Shown one piece after another: positions 26,351 to 34,482 of a stretch of 64,000 bases of DNA. This DNA is from Labilibaculum filiforme (GTDB taxonomy: Bacteria; Bacteroidota; Bacteroidia; Bacteroidales; Marinifilaceae), in NCBI RefSeq assembly GCF_002843315.1, contig NZ_MVDD01000008.1, positions 124,001 to 188,000 on the forward strand. Direction: 5' to 3'. A program made the translations under genes and the position numbers. The notes beneath the pieces were generated by a model that saw nothing but the letters and a program-made list of their open reading frames with translations, was not told the DNA's origin and made no database searches. The stretch's first letter is position 1, and every line of letters starts with the position of its first letter.

Positions 26351-26382
26351 AAAAAGATCTTCATTAAAATGAAGATCTTTTT
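26351..26382 (-). terminator. Terminator after sppA
   Basis: AAAAAGATCTTCAT (26351-26364) pairs with ATGAAGATCTTTTT (26369-26382) around TAAA, with long A- and T-runs either side, so it can work in both directions. Confidence 0.88.
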
Positions 26383-26404
26383 TTTTAAAATCAAAATTAT
26401 TTTT

Positions 26405-28198
26405 TTAGTGTAGATCGATTTCATAAGGAATACGAGCTTGAATTCCTCCAAATTGAATCAGATCTTGTGTTTTTTCGTAGGTGTTATAGAAGCTACCCAA
26501 TTCATTTTTAAGAATACGAGTTTTTGCAGAACCAGTTAATTCTTCCACAATAGCTTCAATAGGATCTTTTAGTTTAGGAAGAGAAACAATTCTATAGTCT
26601 TCAACTCCCGATTTTTCTTTGGCTAATTGAATAGCTGTTTCCAATCCTCCTAAAATGTCAATCAAACCATTTTTTTGTGCATCCATTGCATTCCAAACTC
26701 TACCTTGAGCAACTTCATGTACTTGTTCAACAGTCATGTGTCTTCCTTCGGCAACGCGACTTAAAAAAGTATCGTACCCGTTGTTGATAATGTTTTGAAC
26801 AATTTCTTTTTCGGTTGGTGTGAATTTTCTCGATGAAATAGGTAACATTAATGGGTAACTACCTCCAAAAGCAGCATGTTCATTAGTTCCGTAAGAATCG
26901 GTTGTTAAACCAAACTTCTCTCTTATTAATTCTTCACCCGAAAAGAATAAACCATAAATTCCAATGGAACCAGTAATGGTATTTTTATCAGCAACAATAG
27001 TATCTGCAGGACAAGCAATATAGTAACCACCCGATGCCGCCACATTCCCCATCGATGCAATTACGGGTTTTGCTTCTGTTGCTAATTTTACTTCTCTCCA
27101 AATAAAGTCAGACACATTTGCATATCCTCCTGGAGAGTTCACCCTTAAAACAATAGCTTTAATAGTTGAGTCAAGACGAGCTTCGCGAATTGTTTTAGCC
27201 AATTCAGGTCCTATGGCATTTTCGTTTTGCTCTAGGCCAATTGCGCCACTAGCATAAATAACTGCAATTTTATTTTTAGAAAATTTATAGTTTGCATCTG
27301 GTCCTTTTTCGTAATCGGCAGTACTTACAAGTCTTAATTTCTTGTCTTCCTTAATGTCGGATAATTTTCTTAGTTTATCTTCCATCTCATCTTCATAAAT
27401 CACTCCGTCGATTAGTCCATATTTTTTAGCATCGTCTGCTTTTCTAATAGCAACTTCGTCAATTAGTTGATTTAATTTTTCAACCGAAATATTTCTTTCT
27501 TCGGATATTCCTTCCAGAAGTTGATTCCACATAGCACCAACATAAGCCATGGTTTGTTCGCGACTTTCATCACTCATATCATCGCGGAAATATTGTTCTG
27601 TTGCCGATTTGTATTTTCCAACCCGAATAACTTGAGCTTCAACTCCAATTTTCTCTAAAAACTTGCGGTAGAAAGTTCTTTCGCCACCCATACCCAAAAG
27701 AAACAAACCTGCTTCAGGGTTTAGAAACACACTATCGGCAACCGAAGTTAGATAATATGCTTTTTGAGAATGACCAAAGTTGTTGTAGCTAACTATAAAT
27801 TTGCCACTTGTTTTAAATTCTTTTAATTTATTTCTTATTTCTTCGATGGATGCCATTCCTCCGAAATTTGCAGGAACATCTGTTACATTCAGGTAAATAC
27901 CTTTTATTTTTTCATCTGTTTTGGCTTTTTCAATATTAGTAAGTATTGTGTTTAGGCCAATATTGGCATCTGCACTCATGGTTAAAAAATTGAAGTTGGC
28001 CATCGGGTTATCAGAACCACGATCGACTAATTGTTGATTTAACTTGATTTCCAGAATGCTCTTTTCTTTTATAGTGACAGGTTTATCGCTACCTGCAACC
28101 ACTGCAGAAATGATAATTATTCCGAGAAATAGCAGTACAAAACCGCCAATAATAATTCCTAAAATGGAGGCAAAAGTAAATTTGAAAAAACTCTTCAT
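26405..28198 (-). CDS. sppA: Signal peptide peptidase SppA (67K type)
   Basis: The 597-residue protein has an N-terminal membrane anchor (about 7-33) and the tandem SppA domains of the long form. The catalytic lysine is in the first half (VGKYKSATEQYF, about 200-210) and the nucleophilic serine in the second (GNVAASGGYY, about 385-394, followed by GSIGIYG). It degrades cleaved signal peptides in the inner membrane. A terminator separates it from lpxK. The gene is divergent from folK. Confidence 0.96.
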   Translation of the reverse strand: MKSFFKFTFASILGIIIGGFVLLFLGIIIISAVVAGSDKPVTIKEKSILEIKLNQQLVDRGSDNPMANFNFLTMSADANIGLNTILTNIEKAKTDEKIKGIYLNVTDVPANFGGMASIEEIRNKLKEFKTSGKFIVSYNNFGHSQKAYYLTSVADSVFLNPEAGLFLLGMGGERTFYRKFLEKIGVEAQVIRVGKYKSATEQYFRDDMSDESREQTMAYVGAMWNQLLEGISEERNISVEKLNQLIDEVAIRKADDAKKYGLIDGVIYEDEMEDKLRKLSDIKEDKKLRLVSTADYEKGPDANYKFSKNKIAVIYASGAIGLEQNENAIGPELAKTIREARLDSTIKAIVLRVNSPGGYANVSDFIWREVKLATEAKPVIASMGNVAASGGYYIACPADTIVADKNTITGSIGIYGLFFSGEELIREKFGLTTDSYGTNEHAAFGGSYPLMLPISSRKFTPTEKEIVQNIINNGYDTFLSRVAEGRHMTVEQVHEVAQGRVWNAMDAQKNGLIDILGGLETAIQLAKEKSGVEDYRIVSLPKLKDPIEAIVEELTGSAKTRILKNELGSFYNTYEKTQDLIQFGGIQARIPYEIDLH

Positions 28199-28379
28199 AT
28201 GAGATATATTTTTGTGGATATTTAATTAATAACTAATAATTATAGATTATGGTAAAATTAGATATAAACAAATATATTTAATTTAGTTGAGATGGACTTG
28301 GTGCAAGCTCTTATTTTCGATATTCATTTTGATATCGGGGTTTTCTTTGTTTCTTTTACCGATAAAACAAGAATTTCAC

Positions 28380-28868
28380 ATGGCGAGAGTATATTTTTTA
28401 TTGGGAGGGAACCTCGATAATAGAGAGGAAATCCTTTCAGAGGCAATTTCGAGGATGAAATTGAGGATAGGAGAGTGCACAGCTAGTTCATTTATTTACG
28501 AAACAGAACCTTGGGGTTTTGAGCACGAGCAGAATTTTTTAAATCAAGTGGTTGTGATTGAAACCCGACTAGAAGGATTGGAAATATTGGATATTACTCA
28601 ACAAATTGAGAAAGAATTAGGACGGGTTCGTAAAAAAAATCAGTACAGTGAAAGAACTATTGATATAGATATTCTTTTTTACGGTGATAAAATTATTGCT
28701 ACCGATCGATTGGTGGTGCCGCATCCACGAATTCAGGAAAGATTATTTGCACTGGTTCCGTTACTCGATGTTGCGCCGGAATTCCTGCATCCTATTATAA
28801 ACAAAAGCATAAAGGAACTACATGCAACTTGTTTGGATACAATGGAGGTAAAAAAGTTTAAGGAATAA
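28380..28868 (+). CDS. folK: HPPK (folate biosynthesis pyrophosphokinase)
   Basis: I place the start at 28380 (MARVYFLLGGNLDNRE), giving 162 residues, the normal HPPK size. The frame is open back to an ATG at 28287, but those extra 31 residues are hydrophobic and not part of the family. Signatures are the glycine-rich LLGGNLDNRE start, ETEPWGF, and RTIDIDILFYGD with the metal-binding DxD. It transfers pyrophosphate from ATP to 6-hydroxymethyl-7,8-dihydropterin. A terminator follows directly. Confidence 0.93.
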   Translation: MARVYFLLGGNLDNREEILSEAISRMKLRIGECTASSFIYETEPWGFEHEQNFLNQVVVIETRLEGLEILDITQQIEKELGRVRKKNQYSERTIDIDILFYGDKIIATDRLVVPHPRIQERLFALVPLLDVAPEFLHPIINKSIKELHATCLDTMEVKKFKE

Positions 28869-28900
28869 AAAAAGGCTTGTTTTTACAAACAAGCCTTTTC
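28867..28900. terminator. Bidirectional terminator between folK and upp
   Basis: AAAAGGCTTGTTT (28870-28882) pairs with AAACAAGCCTTTT (28887-28899) around a 4-nt loop; A- and T-runs flank it. Confidence 0.92.
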
Positions 28901-28917
28901 AAATATACTATTTTAAT

Positions 28918-29574
28918 TTATCCCAATTTTGCACCAAATGCAAGATCACCTGCATCACCACATCCAGGAACAATATATGATTTTGAATTTAAATCTTTAT
29001 CAACAGCTCCCATCCAAATAGTGATATTCTCGTTAGGAAGTTTGTTTTTGATAAACTCAACACCTTCTTCACTACCAATTACGGCAACAATATGAACGTG
29101 TTTAGGAGTGCCTTTTGTAAGCATTGCTTTGTATGCTAGTTCCATAGAAGAACCTGTAGCAAGCATTGGATCAGCAAGAATTACAACTTTACCATCTATG
29201 GATGGAGAGGAAATGTATTCAAAATTAATTTTGAACTCACCATTGTCTGCATATTTTCTGTAAGCAGATATAAAGGCATTTTCCGATCTGTCGAAATAAT
29301 TTAAAAGTCCGGTATGCAAAGGCAAACCTGCTCTAAGAATTGAAGCTACAACAACTTCGCACGAAGGAAGGTTTGTAAGTGATTCTCCAAGAGGAGTTTG
29401 TATCGAACTTTCACTGAAATCCAATTCCTTACTGATTTCGTAAGCAAAAATTTCTCCAACTCTTTCTAGATTTCTTCTAAAACGAAGAGGGTCTTTTTGA
29501 ATGTTTATATCTCTGATTTCAGCTATGAATTGATTAAAAAGAGAGTTTTTTTCTCCTAAAGTATTGACCACCAT
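28918..29574 (-). CDS. upp: Uracil phosphoribosyltransferase
   Basis: The 218-residue protein contains the PRPP-binding loop VVILADPMLATGSSM (about 130-144) and the uracil-binding C-terminal segment PGCGDAGDLAFG (about 204-215). It converts uracil and PRPP to UMP in pyrimidine salvage. It is flanked by the folK/upp terminator and lies downstream of radC with a 96-bp gap. Length is close to family average. Confidence 0.96.
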   Translation of the reverse strand: MVVNTLGEKNSLFNQFIAEIRDINIQKDPLRFRRNLERVGEIFAYEISKELDFSESSIQTPLGESLTNLPSCEVVVASILRAGLPLHTGLLNYFDRSENAFISAYRKYADNGEFKINFEYISSPSIDGKVVILADPMLATGSSMELAYKAMLTKGTPKHVHIVAVIGSEEGVEFIKNKLPNENITIWMGAVDKDLNSKSYIVPGCGDAGDLAFGAKLG

Positions 29575-29670
29575 GTTTATTTATTTAAAATTTAGCTGAG
29601 CGCAAATATAGCCATATTTCAAAAATATTAGACAAGGAATTGCTTAAAAAGTTGATAAGTCTAATTCATT

Positions 29671-30375
29671 CTAAATTAGGCCTTCGTCGGCGAAGCTAAA
29701 AAATTGATTATCTGCAATAATTAGGTGATCCAATACGGCGATACTCATTAGTTTTCCGGCTTCGCTTGCATTCTTGGTTACTTCTTTATCGGCTGCAGAA
29801 GGTTGTAGGTTACCCGAGGGATGATTGTGGCAAAGAATTAGGTTGGTTGCTCCTAAAAGGAGGGCATCTTTAAATACCAAGCGTACATCAAATACGGTGC
29901 CGGTGATTCCACCTGACGATACGTTTTTTATTTCGACTATTTTATTGGCGCGATTCAAGTAAACTACCCAAAATTCCTCGTGTCCTAAATCTTCTACATA
30001 AGGGGAAACAATTTCAAAAGCATCCTGACTGCAGGTAATTTTTTGTTTTTGCTTAGATGGAAAAGCTTTTTGTCTTCGTCCTAATTCCAAAGCCGAAATA
30101 ATACTAATTGCTTTTGCCTCACCAATTCCGGGGATTTTTATTAAATCTTGAATAGTTTTTTTTGCAAGAATATTTAGGTCGTTATCGCAATTAGAAAGCA
30201 TCGATTTAGATAGTTCGACTGCTGATTGTTTTCGGTTGCCACTACCAATGATAATTGCTAAAAGTTCGGCCGAAGATAAACTTTTAACGCCTTTATACAT
30301 TAATTTCTCTCGGGGACGATCCTCTACAGCCCAATCTTTAATGCTTAATCTTTTATACTCATCCATTTTTTTCAT
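29671..30375 (-). CDS. radC: RadC family JAB-domain protein
   Basis: The 234-residue protein has a helix-hairpin-helix segment (KIPGIGEAKAISI) and the JAB/MPN metal motif LCHNHPSGNLQPSAADKEVT near residues 178-197. RadC was named for DNA repair but its biochemical activity is unsettled. Some family members lie on mobile elements, but this one is in a chromosomal context next to rpsT and upp. Length is typical. Confidence 0.95.
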   Translation of the reverse strand: MKKMDEYKRLSIKDWAVEDRPREKLMYKGVKSLSSAELLAIIIGSGNRKQSAVELSKSMLSNCDNDLNILAKKTIQDLIKIPGIGEAKAISIISALELGRRQKAFPSKQKQKITCSQDAFEIVSPYVEDLGHEEFWVVYLNRANKIVEIKNVSSGGITGTVFDVRLVFKDALLLGATNLILCHNHPSGNLQPSAADKEVTKNASEAGKLMSIAVLDHLIIADNQFFSFADEGLI

Positions 30376-30440
30376 GTATTATAACTTAATTAAAGTTATG
30401 AATATATATGAAAAAATCAAACGAGAGATTACTGCATGCC

Positions 30441-30465
30441 AAAAAAGGGTTCTCATGGAGAACCC
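30441..30465 (-). terminator. Terminator after rpsT
   Basis: GGGTTCTC (30447-30454) and GAGAACCC (30458-30465) form an 8-bp stem; six A at 30441-30446 give the T-run on the minus strand. Confidence 0.88.
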
Positions 30466-30491
30466 TCTATTATAGAGTAGTAATTTCTTAC

Positions 30492-30743
30492 TTACAGTTT
30501 GTTAACGTATAGAGCTAATTTCGACTTTAAGTTAGCCGCTTTGTTTTTATGAATTACATTGATTTTTGCAAGTTTATCTAACATTGCAGTAACCGTTGGT
30601 AATAATTCGTTAGCAGCTTCTTTATCAGTAGTAGCACGTAACTTTCTTACAGCATTTCTAGTAGTCTTCGCGTAAAACTTGTTGTGTACGCGTTTTGCTT
30701 CAGACTGTCTTATTCTTTTAATTGCAGATTGATGATTTGCCAT
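30492..30743 (-). CDS. rpsT: 30S ribosomal protein S20
   Basis: The 83-residue, strongly basic protein begins [20 protein letters not shown], the typical S20 start, and contains [15 protein letters not shown] at the end. It binds 16S rRNA during assembly of the small subunit. A terminator follows, and a tRNA-Glu gene lies 29 bp upstream on the same strand. Confidence 0.97.
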   Translation of the reverse strand: MANHQSAIKRIRQSEAKRVHNKFYAKTTRNAVRKLRATTDKEAANELLPTVTAMLDKLAKINVIHKNKAANLKSKLALYVNKL

Positions 30744-30771
30744 CTCTTAAAGTTATCTAATTTATTTATCT

Positions 30772-30846
30772 TGGTAGTCCGTAGGGGAATCGAACCCCTG
30801 TTACCAGGATGAAAACCTGGCGTCCTAACCCCTAGACGAACGGACC
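30772..30846 (-). tRNA. tRNA-Glu (anticodon TTC), CCA encoded
   Basis: Minus-strand cloverleaf: acceptor GGTCCGT with ACGGACT (first pair G-U), anticodon loop TTTTCAT with TTC, T arm AGGGGTTCGATTCCCCT, discriminator A followed by encoded CCA. It is identical in body to the copy at 30906-30977. Confidence 0.95.
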
Positions 30847-30905
30847 ATTATCTTTATTTTTGCGTAGCAAAGATAAGTTAAAAATAACTTGCTACAAATT
30901 TTTCG

Positions 30906-30977
30906 TAGTCCGTAGGGGAATCGAACCCCTGTTACCAGGATGAAAACCTGGCGTCCTAACCCCTAGACGAACGGACC
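30906..30977 (-). tRNA. tRNA-Glu (anticodon TTC), second copy
   Basis: The 72-nt body is identical to the neighbouring copy. After the discriminator A the genome reads CGA instead of CCA, so the 3' end must be added enzymatically. The two copies are 59 bp apart in tandem. The gap from here to 31211 has no gene; a short open frame at 30980-31162 has no family features. Confidence 0.94.
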
Positions 30978-31211
30978 ATTTATTTTAAAGAGTTGCAAAG
31001 GTAAATCAAAATTTTAAATTTGCAAGCGTAATTCTTTATTTTTTTTCTTTCAAAAACTAAAGGAATAAAAGCAGTAATGGTGACCGCTATTTTTTTCTTT
31101 AGCGATGCAAAGTAAGAGATAATTCTTTGAATTGGCAATACTTTATTTGAAAAAAGATTCACTTTTTTTATCGAATAATTCTAACTGCTTCTTTCTTAGA
31201 ATAAAGAGTGC

Positions 31212-32153
31212 TTAACGCCATTCAACAATTGTTCCTCTCGCACTATTTAAAAGGTCTTTCGGGATGATGTTTTGGATACTTTTAGCCAATAGATCGAGTA
31301 ATTTATTTTTAGAATAATGACGAGAATATACCAAACTAACTTCCCGCAACGGATGCAAATTTGTAAATCTTTTAATTTGATTCAGCTTGTCTTTGGGTAA
31401 ATATTGAGTAGCTAATTCAGGAATTAGGGTAAAACCTCCTTCTTTATCTACAATTTTCATCAATGTTTCTAAGGAATTGCTTTCAAACTCGAATGGTAAT
31501 TCCTGATGTTGCAAATCGTGCATTTCACAAAGATTGATTACCTGATTTCGAAAACAGTGGCCATCGCCTAACATCCATATTTCCGGAGTTGCAATATCTT
31601 TAACCTCAATAATCGATTTTTTTAGCAGTTCATGATCCTTGTGTGCGTAAATCATCATCTCTTCGTAAAATAAGGGTCTTTCCTTTATTTTATCCTCTTT
31701 AGCAGGAGTAACAAATATGCCAACATCTATTTTATCCTTTATTAAGCTTTTTATAATATCTTCCGATACCATTTCTTCCACCTCTACCTTAATAGCAGGG
31801 TAGTTACGGATATAATCGCCGATAAACATTGGCAATAAAAAGGGGGCAAGTGTGGGAATAATACCAATCTTCAAGCTTCCTTCAATTGTATTTTTATGGT
31901 CGTTTATAATATCATTTATTTTCTTTGTATCTCCTAAAATAATTCGGGCTTGCTCGATAATAGCCGCACCAACATCGGTTGGGATAATTGGTTGCTTGCT
32001 GCGATCAAATATATTGATATCTAAAAATTCTTCTAGTTTTTTTATCTGCATACTAAGTGTTGGCTGTGTAATAAAACACTTGTCAGCAGCAGTGGCAAAA
32101 TGGCGGTAAGTATCAACTGCAACGATATACTCCAACTGGGTAATTGTAATCAT
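31212..32153 (-). CDS. oxyR: OxyR-type LysR family redox regulator
   Basis: I place the start at 32153 (MITITQLEYIVAVDTYRHFA), giving 313 residues with the winged-helix domain at the very N-terminus; the frame also allows nine more residues. The helix-turn-helix reads FATAADKCFITQPTLSMQIK. The effector domain has two cysteines spaced as in OxyR (GDGHCFRNQVINLC, about residues 193-206), which form the peroxide-sensing disulfide. OxyR activates peroxide defence genes; none is adjacent. Confidence 0.9.
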   Translation of the reverse strand: MITITQLEYIVAVDTYRHFATAADKCFITQPTLSMQIKKLEEFLDINIFDRSKQPIIPTDVGAAIIEQARIILGDTKKINDIINDHKNTIEGSLKIGIIPTLAPFLLPMFIGDYIRNYPAIKVEVEEMVSEDIIKSLIKDKIDVGIFVTPAKEDKIKERPLFYEEMMIYAHKDHELLKKSIIEVKDIATPEIWMLGDGHCFRNQVINLCEMHDLQHQELPFEFESNSLETLMKIVDKEGGFTLIPELATQYLPKDKLNQIKRFTNLHPLREVSLVYSRHYSKNKLLDLLAKSIQNIIPKDLLNSARGTIVEWR

Positions 32154-32397
32154 GTTTATTGAGTTTGGATTAAGGTTCAAATATAAAGATTATCTATTGG
32201 TTCATCAGCATTATTGATTTGATAGATGATAAAAAGTGTGGTAGATTTGGAATAGTAATTTAAACCAACAATTATTTTGTATTTCGTACGAAGGTTATAA
32301 ACAGCTAAAGTAGCATACTTTACGAAATTATGGGTTACAAAAAATAATAGTTTGATAGTTTTTGTTATTTAAGTTTTATTAGATGTTTGGGTTTTGT

Positions 32398-32419
32398 AGC
32401 CGGGAATTTATTCCCGGCT
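32398..32419. other. GC-rich hairpin in intergenic region
   Basis: AGCCGGGAAT (32398-32407) pairs with ATTCCCGGCT (32410-32419) with a 2-nt centre. It stands out in an AT-rich gap and lies just before the 96-bp repeats. No T-run follows, so it is not a standard terminator. Confidence 0.6.
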
Positions 32420-32421
32420 TA

Positions 32422-32621
32422 TTTCATATGATTATTATTTGTTTTTTAGTTGTCATATGGAACTTACCATGCTGAAATAATCATCTCCCTGTGTGTAGAA
32501 AGCTTTGTACATGGACGTTTCATATGATTATAATTTGTTGTTTAGTTGCCATATGGAACTTACCATCCTGGAATAATCATCTCCCTGTGTGTAGAAAGTT
32601 TTGTATATGGACGTTTCATAT
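32422..32621. repeat. 96-bp tandem duplication
   Basis: Two copies (32422-32517 and 32518-32613) and the first 8 bp of a third. Each copy holds CATATGA and TCATATG as an inverted pair (at 32425-32431 and 32453-32459 in copy 1) and the shared segment AATCATCTCCCTGTGTGTAG. Differences between copies are scattered substitutions, so the duplication is not very recent. It lies 260 bp before the CoA-transferase start. The rest of the 32181-32879 gap shows no gene. Confidence 0.85.
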
Positions 32622-32879
32622 ATGTAAATGAAGTACTTAGGTGTACTTTAACGAATTCGTAAGTGCCTGTAAGAAATCATTTGAGAATTCCATTTGTCCT
32701 ACCTTCCTTTTATTTTTAATATTTTTTTTGAAGATGCTTCGCAAAAGCTTAATTATGAACCATTAGTGCAGATATGTTTTGTAGCACTAATGCTGAAAAA
32801 CAGAAATTGAACTCAAAAAATATACTACTTTAGTCGGCGATTTAGAAAATATTAAAAACATCATAAAACCGATTAAAAA

Positions 32880-34193
32880 ATGCACAAAGAGATCAAAATA
32901 GTTTCTTTTGAGGAAGCAGCAAAGGTGATTAAGTCTGGTGATAGAGTTCATTTGCACTCTGTTGCATTGGCTCCACACAAATTTATAAATGCAATGTGTG
33001 AAAGAGGTCGTAGAGGAGAAATTTACGATGTGTCTATTCAGCATCTTCATACCGAAGGTCCGGCACCATATGCTGACGCTGAGTTTGAAGGTATTTTTAA
33101 TTTGGAATCTTTGTTTGTAGGTGCTAATGTTAGAAAGCAAACACAAGCAGGTTATGCTGATTACATTCCTGTTTTTTTGAGCGAAACTCAAAAAATGATT
33201 CGTCAAGGTATTCTTGACGTTAATGTAGCTGTTGTACAAGTAAGTCCTCCAGACAAACATGGTTATGTATCTTTAGGAACTTCAATAGATTGTTCTCTTG
33301 CTGCTGTTGAAACCGCTGATACGGTTGTAGCAATTATCAATCCAAATGTTCCACGTGCTTTCGGTGATGCATTGATTCCATTGAGTATGTGTGATGTGTT
33401 CTGTGAAGATAATTCTCCACTTGTTGAACATCACAATGCTCCTCTTTCGGATATCGAAATTGCTATTGGAAAGAATGTAGCAGGTATTATTCCTGATGGA
33501 GCTTGTCTTCAAATGGGTATTGGTGGTATTCCTAATGCTGTATTAGCTCAATTGGGTAATCACAAGAATCTTGGTATTCACACTGAGATGTTTGCTGATG
33601 GTCTTCTTCCATTGGTGGAGAGCGGTGTTGTAAATGGAATGAACAAGAAATTGGATAAAGGTAAAATCGTTGCTAGTTTCTTGATGGGAACTAAGGAACT
33701 TTACGATTTTGTTGATGATAATCCAGGAGTATTAATGATGGATGTTGGTTACACTAATGGTGTTGAGATTATCAGACAAAATCCAAAAGTGTGTGCTATC
33801 AACTCTGCTTTATCAATTGATATTACAGGTCAGGTTTGTGCCGATTCAATCGGAACAAAACATTACTCTGGAGTAGGTGGACAAATTGACTTTACTCGTG
33901 GTGCTGCGGCATCAGAAGGTGGTGTGCCTGTTATCGCTATGCCTTCAGTAACTGGTAAAGGTGTTTCTAAAATTGCGCCAACCCTTTTACAAGGATCAGG
34001 TGTTGTAACAACTCGTAACAATATGCATTGGTTTGCTACTGAGTATGGATGCGTGAACCTTTATGGTAAAACATTACAACAAAGAGCTAAGGCAATTATT
34101 TCTGTTGCTCATCCTAATTTTAGAGAAGAATTAGATCAGGCAGCATTCGAAAGATTTGGTAGCCACTATCACTTTGTTGCTAAAAAATACTAA
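32880..34193 (+). CDS. Acetyl-CoA hydrolase/CoA-transferase family protein
   Basis: The 437-residue protein belongs to the acetyl-CoA hydrolase/transferase family (with 4-hydroxybutyrate and butyryl/propionyl-CoA:acetate transferases). The N-terminal SGDRVHLHSVALAPHKFI, the central QMGIGGIPNAV, the predicted catalytic glutamate in IHTEMFADG, and the C-terminal GVSKIAPTL segment fit the family. With mutA/mutB nearby, a role in moving CoA between propionyl-CoA and acetate or succinate is likely, but the exact acyl specificity cannot be read. A strong terminator follows. Confidence 0.9.
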   Translation: MHKEIKIVSFEEAAKVIKSGDRVHLHSVALAPHKFINAMCERGRRGEIYDVSIQHLHTEGPAPYADAEFEGIFNLESLFVGANVRKQTQAGYADYIPVFLSETQKMIRQGILDVNVAVVQVSPPDKHGYVSLGTSIDCSLAAVETADTVVAIINPNVPRAFGDALIPLSMCDVFCEDNSPLVEHHNAPLSDIEIAIGKNVAGIIPDGACLQMGIGGIPNAVLAQLGNHKNLGIHTEMFADGLLPLVESGVVNGMNKKLDKGKIVASFLMGTKELYDFVDDNPGVLMMDVGYTNGVEIIRQNPKVCAINSALSIDITGQVCADSIGTKHYSGVGGQIDFTRGAAASEGGVPVIAMPSVTGKGVSKIAPTLLQGSGVVTTRNNMHWFATEYGCVNLYGKTLQQRAKAIISVAHPNFREELDQAAFERFGSHYHFVAKKY

Positions 34194-34220
34194 TACTATT
34201 CAGATATTCTGATAAAAATA

Positions 34221-34250
34221 AACGAGGCCTTTTACGAGGCCTCGTTTTGC
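34221..34250 (+). terminator. Terminator after CoA-transferase gene
   Basis: AACGAGGCCT (34221-34230) pairs with AGGCCTCGTT (34237-34246) around TTTACG, followed by T residues. Nothing recognisable is seen from here to 34482. Confidence 0.88.
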
Positions 34251-34482
34251 ATTTAGCAATAGCCAAGTCGAAAACGTAAAAGGAGAAAGTAATTTTTTTT
34301 TAAGGATGAGTTTTGGTAGGAGTTTGGAAAACTGCCAATAATAAGTTGACCACCATAAGAGCTTATAGGCACGCAATTTAACTTATGCATGTAAGTAACC
34401 ATTGCTAGGTGAAAAGTTATGCATTACACGGTATTCTGCCGTAATCGGTGCTGTGAAGTTTGCTTTGGAGTACAACTTTTGG

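Noticed and set aside
26269-26451. Small protein gene after sppA
   Set aside because: The frame covers the sppA terminator and 3' end, and its low-complexity Lys/Ile/Phe composition is what the hairpin and A/T-runs give.
28287-28379. N-terminal membrane extension of HPPK
   Set aside because: The hydrophobic 31 residues are not in the family, and the ATG at 28380 gives the normal length and start.
30980-31162. Small ORF between tRNA-Glu and oxyR
   Set aside because: No family features or start signal; AT-rich intergenic sequence gives such frames by chance.
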